DNA of 64,000 nt from Lepidodermella squamata (Eukaryota; Gastrotricha), in contig JBLDXI010000013.1 of NCBI GenBank assembly GCA_047495785.1, positions 3,162,001-3,226,000 of the forward strand, given 5' to 3'. Position 1 is the stretch's first letter; every line of letters starts with the position of its first letter. A program made the translations under genes and the position numbers. Under the pieces are notes generated by a model, which had not been told where the DNA came from, ran no database searches, and was given only the letters and a program-made list of their open reading frames with translations. This document shows positions 1 to 10,896 of the stretch, one piece after another.

Positions 1-1
1 C

Positions 2-2196
2 GCTTACTCAGGCTATCAATCGCCTATTGTCGTAGGCCCACTTTATTCAACTGGCTGCAAAGCCATCGGGCCACTTCTCCCATTCATGAACTCAGTGGCT
101 TTGTCCACGTACTGCTCAGCACCTTATCTGACCGAGCGCCGACACCCTAACTTGTATCTGTCTGTCGCCACATTCAAAAGCACGGCAATCGCCATACTAA
201 AATTTATGCGTGAAGTTGGTGGCTGGAACAAATTCGCTATTTTATCTCAGATTTCTGGAGCTCTCGACTTTTCAATGGCTAACTACATCAACGACAAAGC
301 TATAGCCAATAATTTTACCATACCCTGGTTTAATGCTTACCTCGAGGTAGACTTGCAGACTGTCCTGGAGTTGAAGGCATCTGGACTCAGGGTTATTCTC
401 TTAACTCTAAATTCCCCTGCTGTTATTGCTAATTTTTTGTGCATCGCGTTCAAGGTTGGCATGACGAAACCTCGTTATGCTTTCTTTATGATCAATACAC
501 AATACACCTTCCTAATTCCGACAGGATGCACGAGGGAAATTATGGATGTTCAATGGCAACAGGTTTTCTTTTACGGGACAATGCTTCGACCGCTGAATTA
601 TTCGACTGTATGCGATCTCGGATATTCTGCTGCTGAATTTCGTGACAATATGATGCGAATGCTGAACACCACCTCGGAGGATGACTTTGTATCAGCCTAC
701 ACACTTCACGACATTTCCCTACGAACTGCTATGATTCTTCACGAGTCTGAAAAGAGACTCAGAAAACTGTTCAACTTAACCTTGAAGGACTACCATCAAT
801 ATCCAGATTTAGTATCTAAAGTTGTTAATCAGTCCATGCTAGAGACGAAAGTTCGAGGCTTGAAAATCGGAGAGATGTCATTCAGCTCGAAAGGACTGGG
901 TCAAGGAGATGTAGATGCCATTGTTCAATTGATACCCGGAAAAGGGATGCGAAATGTGGCCTTAGTTCGATCTTTGCCAATCAGCGAGTTGGACGACTTC
1001 GACTACGGCAAATTCAAGCTATATCTTGCAGAGAAAGTTGTCTGGCCGGGGGAGGTACGTCCTCGTGATAGTGCATTGTTGATAAAAGAAACGTATAGCC
1101 TCGGAGCGAGCACTATCGCTGTTAGCTCTTTCCTCATCATCATAGTCTCTTTGTTTCAAGCTATTTCGCTAATTTTCATCAAAACCGGCATTCTTCATCG
1201 AGTTGAATTTAGATTTTCCAAGATATCCGCTACTCTGGGCTGTCTTTTCCTCAATTGCGGTGCGATTTGCTCTTTGATCCGAAGAGATCTAACCTCTAGT
1301 GACACGGTTTTAGCAACTGTGGCTTTCATCAGCTTAGGTGGGTGTATCATTTTTAGCCACATTGCTTTCCGCTGGCTCGTCATCAAGAGTTTTATCAACA
1401 AAGCAGTAATGAATTATGATGCTGCTAAGAAGATGAAATCAAGAAGCCTTGGCAAACGGCTCGCCCTCGTCATTACATTTACGCGTGCCATTTCACCCTT
1501 TGCATCTTCATCGGCACTTATGAACAGAGTTGTTATCACATTTCCAGAAGTATCTTGGACAAACTTCGATCGCCAGGTTGTGAAGTGTGCGTGTATCTTC
1601 TGTTCCGGAGTTGCATCGCTAACGATTGCTTGGCTCGCTTCCCAAGAAGTTGAATGTCGGGAAAAGTTACTTTCGCAACCTGCCTACCTGGAGATGTCTG
1701 ACACCATAGTCGAAACATGGGCCGTAATTTGTTCTTTTAAAGACTCAGGTAGTATTAGGGCGTCATGGGGTATTCTGGGGACAATTATCGTGGCTGCAGC
1801 ACTACTCCTTCTCGCTAGTTTGTCCTCTGCGTACAATTTGAAACAAATAATTATTTATTTATTTATTTTATACGACTTGCAATTGATCGAACGATCTGTA
1901 GCAATTAAAGGCGTCTCACTGTAGATTAAAGGCGCGGAGTTTCTACGCATTGTCGCGAGTTTGTCTCTGGGTGGTTAGGCATTCTTGCTGCAGCTACACT
2001 GCTACCGGCTGCGGTTTTAGTCGTTGCCGCTACTGATAGTGACCCGATATCACAACAAGCTGCAACTGCCTTGGCTTGTGTTGTCATATCTGGAGTAATG
2101 TCTGTAACATGGCTCTATCCATGCTATTTCAAGAAGCGCCAAACAACATCCCTTAACAACATTGCTTCTTCGAGTAACAAACTCCCCCATTTGTAA
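2..2196 (+). CDS. GABA-B-like class C GPCR, 5' partial, 3' end disrupted
   Basis: The frame is open from base 2, so the N-terminus lies left of the window. The first residues (SPIVVGPLYSTGCKAIG) align with the Venus-flytrap ligand domain of the three sister genes. That domain runs to about base 1050, followed by the linker VRPRDSA and hydrophobic segments matching TM1-TM5 to about 1840. The frame then meets an AT-rich stretch and a TAG at 1922-1924. Sequence matching TM6-TM7 continues at 1925-2196 but needs one more frame change near 1970 (WLGILAAATLL onward) before a TAA at 2194-2196. A GT-AG intron of about 94 bp ending at 1924 could remove the stop but not the frameshift. The Cys at the start of TM3, part of the class C disulfide and present in the sisters, is missing (SSDTVLATVAF). 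It is probably a decaying copy, or the assembly has an indel. Confidence 0.8.
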
Positions 2197-2264
2197 AACA
2201 AGAGAATTCCGCATAATTTACACAATTTTATGACCAAATACATGTTTTTTTCTCACGAATAAAA

Positions 2265-3052
2265 TCAAACGAGCATGGATGAGGCAATGGCGATCACACT
2301 GAAGGCACATGTGATCATTACTGTCATTAGGCCGTAGACAAGTACAATAGCACCGTAGACAACTGAAACTGCAGAAAAATATCCATAAGAACGGTTCAAA
2401 AGAAACTTGCTCTTACCTATAATCGCGACAATATTGGCACAACCATGCTTATTGCAACCACAGTCTGTCGTTGGTTCCTTCAAGGGCCCTGTGGCCAAGC
2501 AAATGACGAAAAACGCAAAGAGGATACATGCTGCTATGAAATGAACCGCGTAATTAAGTTCGCTCTGTGTGCATCCTATCGTTAAAGGATTTTGGTTTTC
2601 AATTATGATAATTTGGTGTGAAACTTACGTAAGATGACTCTCATGACGAGTTGGCTTGTCACAAAAGCGATCGACAGGCCGAATGACAGTTCGAACATGC
2701 GGTCATCTCCTCTCACATCACCCAGCGCAGTCAGAATGATGCCGATGACACTTGTAATAAGTAAAACAATGCATACAACCATTACTACTATATCACGAAG
2801 ATACGACACCCCGCCGTCTCCCTTGTGGCCGTGTTGACTGCCAAAAAGCCAACTTTTTTTTAATTCTGCAGGGGCGATAGACCTGGCGGAAATCGGCCAT
2901 CGAGTGTGCTCAACGTGGCTACGTTGAAGCTGATCGTTCTGGACCAATGACGAATGGGAGTGGGTATCAATAAAGCCGTATTGCTGCCTCTGATGAAAAA
3001 GCGAAGAGATTCTGGCATTAACCGGTTGAATAAAAGAAGTTGAAGTTTCCAT
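2265..3052 (-). CDS. Four-transmembrane protein of unknown family
   Basis: Three exons: 3052-2629, 2575-2417 and 2368-2265, joined across a GTAAGT donor and a 48-bp intron ending CTGCAG. The product is about 228 aa. It has a polar N-terminal tail of about 80 residues, then four hydrophobic segments: DIVVMVVCIVLLITSVIGII, MFELSFGLSIAFVTSQLVM, a third in exon 2 (YAVHFIAACILFAFFV) and a fourth in exon 3 (VYGAIVLVYGLMTVMI). A short loop before TM4 is Cys-rich (DCGCNKHGC). The layout resembles MARVEL or other tetraspan membrane proteins, but I do not recognise a family. Start is the ATG at 3052. The 48-bp intron is a multiple of three, so its retention would stay in frame. It runs opposite to the GPCRs on either side. 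Confidence 0.72.
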
Positions 3053-3588
3053 GGTATCGTTTGTTTATAACAAGCACTGAGAAAACCTCTGCGATTTTCT
3101 TGTGTATACCAAATCGATGAATGGCTTTCCCAGCGGTGCATAGGATGTTTGCCTCGAACAAACAGTGAAGACTTCAAATCCCCATTATTCAAACGAGATG
3201 TCTAATTTTAACAGTCATCACAGCATTTGACATTATACCGAGAGACGCGTTTGGTCTATTTTTCTGACCATTAAGAATGGGACCTTCACCGACATCCTCC
3301 TTTTTTTAAATTCTCTCCATGACTTGATCTGGTCAACGCTTACTTCATATTGTCTTGTCTGAACTCGAAGAGATTTTCTGTTGCAAAGAGGATGTCGAGC
3401 GTCGAGCGTGACAAACGTGAACGAACATCCATTAGACATCAGACCAAACCGGAAGTCCTGATCAAGGCTTGATCACGACTGAAAATTAACACGAAAATAG
3501 CGAGGAGAAAAGCAGACGGCGGAAACCATGGACGCTCAGTTTTTGAGATATTTCGTTCTTTTAATAATTCAGTCAGCTAGTTGAATAT
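3053..3588. other. Intergenic, divergent promoter region
   Basis: This 536-bp gap separates the start of the minus-strand four-TM gene from the start of the plus-strand GPCR. It must hold both promoters. Short open frames here have no recognisable features. I see no repeat or RNA gene. Confidence 0.5.
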
Positions 3589-6048
3589 ATGAAAATGATT
3601 GCTCAAAACTTTTTGATTTTGCAGCTCGCGGTGACTATAAGCTACGCCCATACTGCCAAACCCTACAAAATGGAGATGCTATTCCTTCTAACAATCACCG
3701 GAGACGAGCCAAAAAATGGAACCGCCTGCCGAGTTGGTGCCCAAATCGCGTTCGATGAAGTCAATGCTCGACAGGACATTCTACCCGACTATCAAATGGA
3801 ACCTCTTTTCATCGACGAAAAGGTCCTTTCATCAGCCGCAGCTCCGTTGGCTGTTCAATTCCGGCGACGACTCGACGAAAACAGAGACAAAGAAGCAGTG
3901 ACCAAGGTCTATCAATCTCCAGTAATGTATGGTCCCTATTTCACGATTGGATGCGCTGCCCTTGCTAGATCTGCCCATTACATCGATATGATCCACATTT
4001 CACTCGGGTGTATCTCGCCGATTTTCACCGCCAATCGACGCTTGTATCCCAATCTATATCGTATAAAGATTACTGGCGAGATGGTAGCTTATCCCGAACT
4101 TCATTTCTTCCGCCGAGTGGCGAAATGGAACCGCTTTGGAATTCTGACGTTCAGCACAAATTTCCTAGACTACCAACTCGCAATTTTCCTCTCTCGAGCC
4201 GCACCATTAGAAAAGTTCGAAGTCTCATTCTTTGACATTGTACCCGATATCGATGATAATGTGATTCAACGTCTGAAGGCCTCTGACTCAAGAGTTGTTG
4301 TTCTCTCAACCGCTACTACGATTCTAGCACTGAAATTTCTGTGTTTCATGCATAAATTCGGCATGACGGGTTCGAGGTATGGATTCGTTCTCCACACTGC
4401 GACATGGGCTGAGCCAACAAGTATCCCTCCTACTTTACCTGGTCTGCCATACTGTACGAAAGCAGTAGTCCTTGAGCAATACAAGTACACATTTTGGATT
4501 GGATTCGCTATGACAGCAACTGGAAATCCTCGAAACGTAACTTCAAGCCTTGGCCCATCTATGGCTGAATTCGAATCCAAGTTCACCAACATGACCCAGG
4601 GTGTTGCTGTGGCCGATAACGATAAACGAATGAACTGCTACGACTCGGCTGTTCACACTTTCATGGCGCTGGATGATGCTGAAAAGAAGTTGGCCAAAGT
4701 AAACAAAACGCTGCGTGACTACAGTAGCCATCCTCAATTGATAATGAATACTGTGAATGACTCCATGGCGAATATCGATTACTATGGTTTCCGAGTCGGT
4801 AGATTCCGCTACTCAAGCAGAGGAGAGTTCGACTCAGATACACAAATCGTGTTTCAATGGACACCAGTCAACCAGCTTCAGGTGCTATATGAATTCGTGG
4901 CGATCAATGAGTCAAACCTGGCGAATTATTCCAACTATCGAATGAAGACTGTTGGCGCACCTGTTTGGTTCTCTGAAGATGGAACCCCACCGAGAGACAG
5001 GGCAATATACAACCTGTTCCTTACTACTGTCCCCGAAGAATTCTTCTGGGTAATTTTTTCATTCGGCTTGATGTTGTCTTTTGTTCAACTCACGGTTCTG
5101 CTGAAAATGCTTGGCCGCCATTTGAGTTTGAACGAAAGGGAAACAAAGCTACCCTACGGTTTCTTGGCATCATCAACCGGATGCATTTTTTTGAACATCA
5201 GCTCAATTTTGTTCGCAGTCAAAGTGACATCGGAAGTTGCTACCTCTTCCGGCCTCTGCGTAAGCCAACGTGTCATGTGTTGCCTAGGCTTAGGTCTTGT
5301 GCATGGGTACTTGGTTTCACGGGTGTTTGCTTTCGTCCGCTACTTGGCGGGGCGGGATCATTCGAGTGTTTACGGTGTTGGGACTAGAAGGAAATCGTCC
5401 AATCTAGGTCCGGGGCCTTCTGTAACGTCTGCAAATAGGCAATCTGTTCAAGTAACACATAAATCATTCAGTTCCGTTACTCACCACTCAGCAAATCAAA
5501 AAGCTGGTAACAACTCTGTTGCTAGCAAAGAGAGCATTCAGTTAAAACCGAATAATGCCAAAGCCCAGGAGAGACCTGTCATATACGGAGTAACTGGAGT
5601 TTTACTCCTGACTATCCTCTACTTGATCATCTGGATGTCGGCAGATACGCCGAAATTCAAATTGCAACAAAGCCCTCCGGTTTATTTCTTTGAAACTGAC
5701 ACAATCTTTGTCGATCAAGTCTTTGCTTGCGAATCGGATAGCGGAAATGACGTTGGGTGGCTCGCTACTATTGTGGCTCTACATGGCGTTCTGCTAGCGA
5801 TCGGAGGGTTGATGTCCTTCAAATTACGACGAATCCACGGAATGATTGCTCTTTTCCCCGATTTCACTATTGTTCGGATGTTGATTGGCCTATTGGCGAC
5901 GTTATTTTTCGCTGGTATTCTCGTCATTATTGTACTACGATCACCTGCTTCTCAAATGGTGGCTATGTCTTGCATTTGCTTGCTGGTTTCACTGTCAGCG
6001 ACTATTGCGGTCTATCTGCCGGTTTTCAGGGTCCTATTGCGCCGCTAA
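3589..6048 (+). CDS. GABA-B-like class C GPCR (copy 2), intronless
   Basis: A single 819-codon exon. Residues 1-20 are a signal peptide (LILQLAVTISYAHT). Residues about 25-440 form the periplasmic-binding-protein-like ligand domain (LLTITGDEPKNGTACRVGA; YGPYFTIGCAALARS; VAKWNRFGIL). The linker GTPPRDRA is equivalent to the GABA-B segment before TM1. Seven hydrophobic helices follow, TM1 from about residue 482 (EEFFWVIFSFGLML) and TM7 ending near 815 (YLPVFRVLLRR). The class C disulfide pair is present: Cys at the start of TM3 (GLCVSQRVM) and in loop 2 (VFACESDS). A Ser-rich loop of about 80 residues lies between TM3 and TM4. Many Asn-X-Ser/Thr sites lie in the ectodomain. The family signals through G proteins at the plasma membrane; the ligand cannot be read from sequence. 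No coiled-coil dimerisation tail like that of vertebrate GABA-B receptors is seen. Confidence 0.93.
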   Translation: MKMIAQNFLILQLAVTISYAHTAKPYKMEMLFLLTITGDEPKNGTACRVGAQIAFDEVNARQDILPDYQMEPLFIDEKVLSSAAAPLAVQFRRRLDENRDKEAVTKVYQSPVMYGPYFTIGCAALARSAHYIDMIHISLGCISPIFTANRRLYPNLYRIKITGEMVAYPELHFFRRVAKWNRFGILTFSTNFLDYQLAIFLSRAAPLEKFEVSFFDIVPDIDDNVIQRLKASDSRVVVLSTATTILALKFLCFMHKFGMTGSRYGFVLHTATWAEPTSIPPTLPGLPYCTKAVVLEQYKYTFWIGFAMTATGNPRNVTSSLGPSMAEFESKFTNMTQGVAVADNDKRMNCYDSAVHTFMALDDAEKKLAKVNKTLRDYSSHPQLIMNTVNDSMANIDYYGFRVGRFRYSSRGEFDSDTQIVFQWTPVNQLQVLYEFVAINESNLANYSNYRMKTVGAPVWFSEDGTPPRDRAIYNLFLTTVPEEFFWVIFSFGLMLSFVQLTVLLKMLGRHLSLNERETKLPYGFLASSTGCIFLNISSILFAVKVTSEVATSSGLCVSQRVMCCLGLGLVHGYLVSRVFAFVRYLAGRDHSSVYGVGTRRKSSNLGPGPSVTSANRQSVQVTHKSFSSVTHHSANQKAGNNSVASKESIQLKPNNAKAQERPVIYGVTGVLLLTILYLIIWMSADTPKFKLQQSPPVYFFETDTIFVDQVFACESDSGNDVGWLATIVALHGVLLAIGGLMSFKLRRIHGMIALFPDFTIVRMLIGLLATLFFAGILVIIVLRSPASQMVAMSCICLLVSLSATIAVYLPVFRVLLRR

Positions 6049-6486
6049 TCTCAGGTCAGAATCAGACGTGACAAACGAGCGTGATGAGTGGGTTTTTGCT
6101 TTGTCTGAGGCCTACGCAAGTTAAATTATTACGGAAATAAACATGTGTTTAAATTTAGATGGCTTAAAAGCAGGAAATTCATCAAACTATTTCTCGACAG
6201 AAAAACATACTGTCAACATGGGCGTGCTCCTATAATTTTCCAGAATGAAAATAGCTGTCGAATCAAGAAGGAACAAGTGTGACTAAAGGTTAATATTGTC
6301 CGGTTTGATAAGCTATCTACGATACCAGATCGTTTGGGTCGATGAAAAAGTATGTGAGCTAAAAATAGAGCCGGTATCATTGCCAACCCCGCTATCAAGC
6401 ACAAAACCACAGCTCTAAACTATACATACGTGCACATCTCATTATTAGAGAAATTCTAAAGCTGAATTAACGTATATTTAAAAAAA
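6049..6486. other. Intergenic between GPCR copy 2 and P450
   Basis: Holds the 3' end of the GPCR (AATAAA near 6135) and the P450 promoter. No other coding, RNA or repeat signal is seen. Confidence 0.5.
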
Positions 6487-8079
6487 ATGTTGCTGTATGT
6501 TGGAGCAGCTTTAGGAGCTGTTTTATTTCTCGCATCCTATCGCTTTATCCTCGATAAATTGCGTTACAGATTACCGCCCGGTCCAACGCCACTTCCTCTA
6601 TTGGGAAACGTGCATTTGTTTCCGGATGCTCAAAACAAGAAGGGCCCGAAAATTTGGCGATGGATGTGGCAGCAAGCCGAGAAATACGGCCCTATCTACA
6701 CAATGTATCTGGGGCAGTATAGGGCAGTAGTTTTGACAGATCTAAAACTGATCCAAGAAACTCTTGTCGGGCAAGGCGAAACGTTTCAAGGAAGAAATTT
6801 TGAATTCACGGCCGGAATGACTGGATCAAGAGAGGGCATTCTATTCGCGAGCAGTAAGAAGTGGCGTAAGCATCGCAGATTTGGTCTAAAGGCAATGAGA
6901 GATTTTGGCATGGGCAAGGACGTCATGGGGCCGAAGATACTCGAAGAAGCCGAGAATCTGCTTGCTGAACTCGAGTCCAGAGTTGGGGAGCCATTTGATC
7001 CTCGCATATTAATTGCAAATTCGGTTTCAAATGTGATTTGCTCATTGGTATTTGGTAAACGGTAAGGGTGTTGGGCCTTCTGAAACCCCGTTGAATGAAC
7101 GTCTAATTTTCAGATTCGATTACGGTGATAAGAAGTTCATCCATTTGTTGAACTTGGTGAGGCCTTTGGTTTCCGAGTTTCTTGGGGATCGAGACAAATT
7201 CATGCTACTTCCTTTTCTTGATTATATTTACTTACCCAAAGAGGTTTTTTTACTTGTTCATGAGTTCAATAATATACTTATTATAGTAACTTTGATTTCC
7301 AGACCCGATTGCATTTGGAACTAAGAGGAGAAATCGAAAGAATGATGCGAGTGGCTATTACTGAGAATCAAAAGAACTTCGATCCTTCCAGCATCAGAGA
7401 TTTCCCCGATCTTTTCATTGACATGGAGAAACGCCTCCCTGCAGAAGAGCTAATCGCGATGACAGACTTCAGCTTCATCATGGCTGACTTCTTCCTGGCT
7501 GGGACTGAGACTACATCAACAGCTCTCAACTGGACGCTTCTATACTTGGCAACGCATCAAGACGTGCAGCGGGCGTGTCACAATGAAATCGACGCAGTTA
7601 TCGACACAGACCGGCTCCCTACCTTGAAAGACCGCAGCCAGCTTGTTTACGTTAACGCTGTCATGTGCGAGTTGTTGCGTCACATGCCTGTCACGCCTCT
7701 TGGGGTTTTCCACGCAAATTTAGATTGTCATGCGAAAATTGCTGGTTACGATATTCCGCCTTACACAACGGTAGCTTACGTTATCGGCGCAATGCATAAC
7801 GATCCGACGTATTGGGGAGATCCGGATAATTTCAGGCCAGAACGATGGATTGATCAAGATGGGAAGTTGCTGAATCACTCGCCTTACTTCATGCCCTTTG
7901 GCATCGGACCTCGCATTTGCCTTGGCGAGTTATTAGCGAAAGCAGAGTTTTTTGTCTTCCTAACCTGTATATTACGGAAGTTCAAACTTGACTTAAAATC
8001 ACCGGTGAATCTAAATGAGTATACATCAGGTGCAGTCAGCATGGCACCTGCATTTCAATTGATTTTGTCCAAACGCTGA
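6487..8079 (+). CDS. Cytochrome P450, CYP2-like
   Basis: Three exons: 6487-7061, 7114-7243 and 7303-8079 (introns 52 and 59 bp), giving 493 aa, the usual length for microsomal P450s. An N-terminal membrane anchor (residues 3-25) is followed by the proline hinge PPGPTPLPLLGN. The I-helix oxygen-binding motif AGTETT lies near residue 301, the K-helix ExxR is ELLR, and the heme loop FGIGPRICLG places the thiolate Cys near residue 441. All key P450 residues are present. The enzyme would use O2 and CYP reductase in the ER to hydroxylate small lipophilic compounds; the substrate is not predictable. It sits inside the GPCR array with no obvious functional link. An AATAAA follows the stop at about 8083. 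Confidence 0.95.
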
Positions 8080-8285
8080 CAATAAAATTAGCGACCTCAT
8101 AAAGTCTGCTGCCAACGTGCTTACTGCAGACAACGTGCGCCATCGGATATCCGCTAGAAGTGTCTATTAAAACAACATGACTTCATCCCGATTGAAACGT
8201 GCTTTCCTCTGTCGCGAAAATCCTCTCCATTAGAAAATTGTGTCAGTATAAAAAAACCGCCAGCTTGACCCTCATTTTGCGCAAA

Positions 8286-10655
8286 ATGCTTTCAGCACGA
8301 TTTGTAATCGTCCTCTCACTGATAGTTTGCAGCTCAGGTGGAAGCAAGCCCAGCTTCTTGTCATTTTTGTACCTAATACCAAAAACTGGCGATGAGCCTC
8401 GTACGGGCGAAGCTTGCCGCCTAGCTGCCACAATCGCATTCAACGAGATCAACAACCGTCGAGACATTTTGCCTGACTATCACATTGAGCCTGAGTTTGG
8501 CGACGAAGGCTCTGGATCTTTCCTCGCCACCAAAGTTGGTGTTCAGTTCAGAAGAAATATTTCCGCCACAAATCTTCAGTCTCCAGTTTTTGTGGGCCCA
8601 TACTTCACGTCAGGTTGTGCCGGAATGGCGAGAGCGGTAAAATACATTGATATGGTCCAGATTGTCATGGGCTGTTCCGCGCCTGCTTTGACTGCCTACC
8701 GAAAAATCTATCCGAACAGCTTTCGACTCCGAGGCTCGGGAGAATTAGTCGCGTACGGTTGGCTGCTTTTGATCTCCAAAGTTGGGAAATGGCAACGATT
8801 CGGCATACTCTCAAACAGCGGCAATGCTTTTGACTATACCATTGCAATTTTCCTTAACAAAATCGCACCTCAGGAGGGATTTGAAGTAACGTATTTCGAC
8901 ATCATGCCTGATGTTACTGAGGACGCTGTTTCTAATATAAAAGCTTCAGATTCAAGGGTAATCGTTGTCTCTTCAGCGAACGCAGCGTTTGCGATGAAGT
9001 TTCTCTGCATCGCGTATTTCTTAGGTCTAACTTCTGGCCGTTACGTGTTTGTGATTCACAATACAGCTTACATTGAGGCAAGCATCATGCCGAACTGGGT
9101 GGCAATGCCCTCTTGCACCAAGGCTATTCTTCTGGAACAGTTCAAGTACACCATTTGGATGGCTCAAAAGAACTTCGCGACAACTGACGATGCGTATTAC
9201 AACTTAAAGAACACCTTAGGCTATACATCAGCTGAATTTGATACAAGATTTTTGAACCTAACCAAGGGAGTCAAGCCGGCAGACTACGACAAAAGAATGT
9301 TTTGTCATGACGGAGCCTTGCAAGCCGCGCTGGCTTTGGACAAAGCTGAGCGAATTCTGTTGGCAAAGAACATGTCCTTGAAGGATTACGTTGAAAGGCC
9401 CACTGACGTAATGCAAGTTGTGAACAGGACGATGTATGAAATATCCTACGTTGGCTTGAGAAACGGGAATTTCAAATATTCTCAACGTGCTGAGCTGGAT
9501 ATTGAGTCCAACGTCGCCTTCCAGTGGGTGCCTGGAAAAGGAGATCGTTTGCTCTATGAAGTGGTAATGATCGACGGTGGTCCTTTGTATAACATGTCCA
9601 CCTACCAACCAATTGTTCTCCAAAAGCCAATATGGTTTACCCGTGACGGCGAAGCACCAAAAGACCGTTCGACCATCGTTCACACTTACAAAAGTGTCCC
9701 ATATCAATACTTTTGGTTTGTAGTAGTCGCATCAGTTTTACTATCGACAATCCAATGTGTTGGACTGAGCCTGGCTGTTCACCATCATTTTCGGAAATAC
9801 GAAGTTTCGCAACACCAATGCGTGGACAAATGTATTTTCTTTTGTGGTTGTCTGTTGCTTAATTCTTCAGCGATTTTGTTCGCACGAAATTTGGATGATT
9901 CGATGCTGCCATCCATCTGCGTTGCCCAGAGAGCTGTTTACGCATTGGGTATTGGTATTATTATCGCTTATGTATGCTCAAAAATGGTGTGTATCAAAAA
10001 ATATCGGGCTAGTGTGAATAGGAGCAGTGGGCGGGTGTCGCATTCATCAAGGAAAACACGGAGAAGTAGATCAAGCGCTGCTGCGCATTATCAACCCGAA
10101 GTTCAGTTTAGTTCCCATGGCATTGGCGAGCAAGGCTCAGTGTCATCAAACTATTCTGCTAACACATTCGTTTTAATTTATTCGGCCGTGATGGCTGCTG
10201 TAGCTATATTTCTCGCCATCTGGTTTGGAATCAAAGACTTCTTCATTTCAGTAGACGATGTAATACCCGAGCCACGCTACGTTGAATCTGAGGATGTCTA
10301 CTACTATCCTCATGTCATTGCTTGCCATTCTAGCAACGAGGAGGCGTGGCTTATGGCACTGTCTGCATTTTACGTCGCCCTCTTAGGCGTAGGCTCATTC
10401 GCCGCTTACGAAGTGCGTTCTCGAATGGACACTATCAAAAGGGTATACCCGGATGTTACCGCAATGCGATTCGTCAATGCGGTCCTCTTGACTCTATTCC
10501 TGGGAGCTATCCTTTTGCTAGCCGTTCTGCAGTCTAATGTCGACAGAATGTTTGCAATGTCTGTAATATCGATTATTCAATCTGCGATCGCCGGAACAGC
10601 TGTGTTCATCCGAAATTTAAGAAGAATTTTACACAGCGAGCCAAACATGAATTAA
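8286..10655 (+). CDS. GABA-B-like class C GPCR (copy 3), intronless
   Basis: Single exon. I start at the ATG at 8286 because it opens directly into a signal peptide (MLSARFVIVLSLIVCSS); the frame is open upstream but without a better start, giving 789 aa. The Venus-flytrap domain (YLIPKTGDEPRTGEACRLAA; FVGPYFTSGCAGMARAVK) is followed by the linker GEAPKDRS and seven TM helices. The TM3 Cys (SICVAQRAV) and loop-2 Cys (IACHSSNEEAW) are conserved. A basic, Ser-rich intracellular loop (SSRKTRRSRSSAAA) lies between TM3 and TM4. It resembles copy 4 more than the damaged copy 1. No stop or frameshift is seen, so it should encode a functional receptor. Confidence 0.93.
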   Translation: MLSARFVIVLSLIVCSSGGSKPSFLSFLYLIPKTGDEPRTGEACRLAATIAFNEINNRRDILPDYHIEPEFGDEGSGSFLATKVGVQFRRNISATNLQSPVFVGPYFTSGCAGMARAVKYIDMVQIVMGCSAPALTAYRKIYPNSFRLRGSGELVAYGWLLLISKVGKWQRFGILSNSGNAFDYTIAIFLNKIAPQEGFEVTYFDIMPDVTEDAVSNIKASDSRVIVVSSANAAFAMKFLCIAYFLGLTSGRYVFVIHNTAYIEASIMPNWVAMPSCTKAILLEQFKYTIWMAQKNFATTDDAYYNLKNTLGYTSAEFDTRFLNLTKGVKPADYDKRMFCHDGALQAALALDKAERILLAKNMSLKDYVERPTDVMQVVNRTMYEISYVGLRNGNFKYSQRAELDIESNVAFQWVPGKGDRLLYEVVMIDGGPLYNMSTYQPIVLQKPIWFTRDGEAPKDRSTIVHTYKSVPYQYFWFVVVASVLLSTIQCVGLSLAVHHHFRKYEVSQHQCVDKCIFFCGCLLLNSSAILFARNLDDSMLPSICVAQRAVYALGIGIIIAYVCSKMVCIKKYRASVNRSSGRVSHSSRKTRRSRSSAAAHYQPEVQFSSHGIGEQGSVSSNYSANTFVLIYSAVMAAVAIFLAIWFGIKDFFISVDDVIPEPRYVESEDVYYYPHVIACHSSNEEAWLMALSAFYVALLGVGSFAAYEVRSRMDTIKRVYPDVTAMRFVNAVLLTLFLGAILLLAVLQSNVDRMFAMSVISIIQSAIAGTAVFIRNLRRILHSEPNMN

Positions 10656-10896
10656 TTTGATGAAGACCCTTTTATTGTAACTTCATATGACTGTTTTCTC
10701 AGACATTCGCGCTATATTTATCGCCTGTATGCCTGTCATAATCAATATTTTTGTCTACTTTTTGGAATAAACCGTCGTTCCTCATCCCTCGAGCTTCCGG
10801 CTTTTACACCCTAGAAATTACGGATTTTCCCTCTTGCCCATCCCTACACCCCTGTTTCGCCCATCAGCAGCGAACTGTCAGTTCTTTTAGAAAGGA

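Noticed and set aside
8199-8285. N-terminal extension of GPCR copy 3
   Set aside because: The frame is open but begins with GTG and adds a basic segment before the signal peptide; the ATG at 8286 is better.
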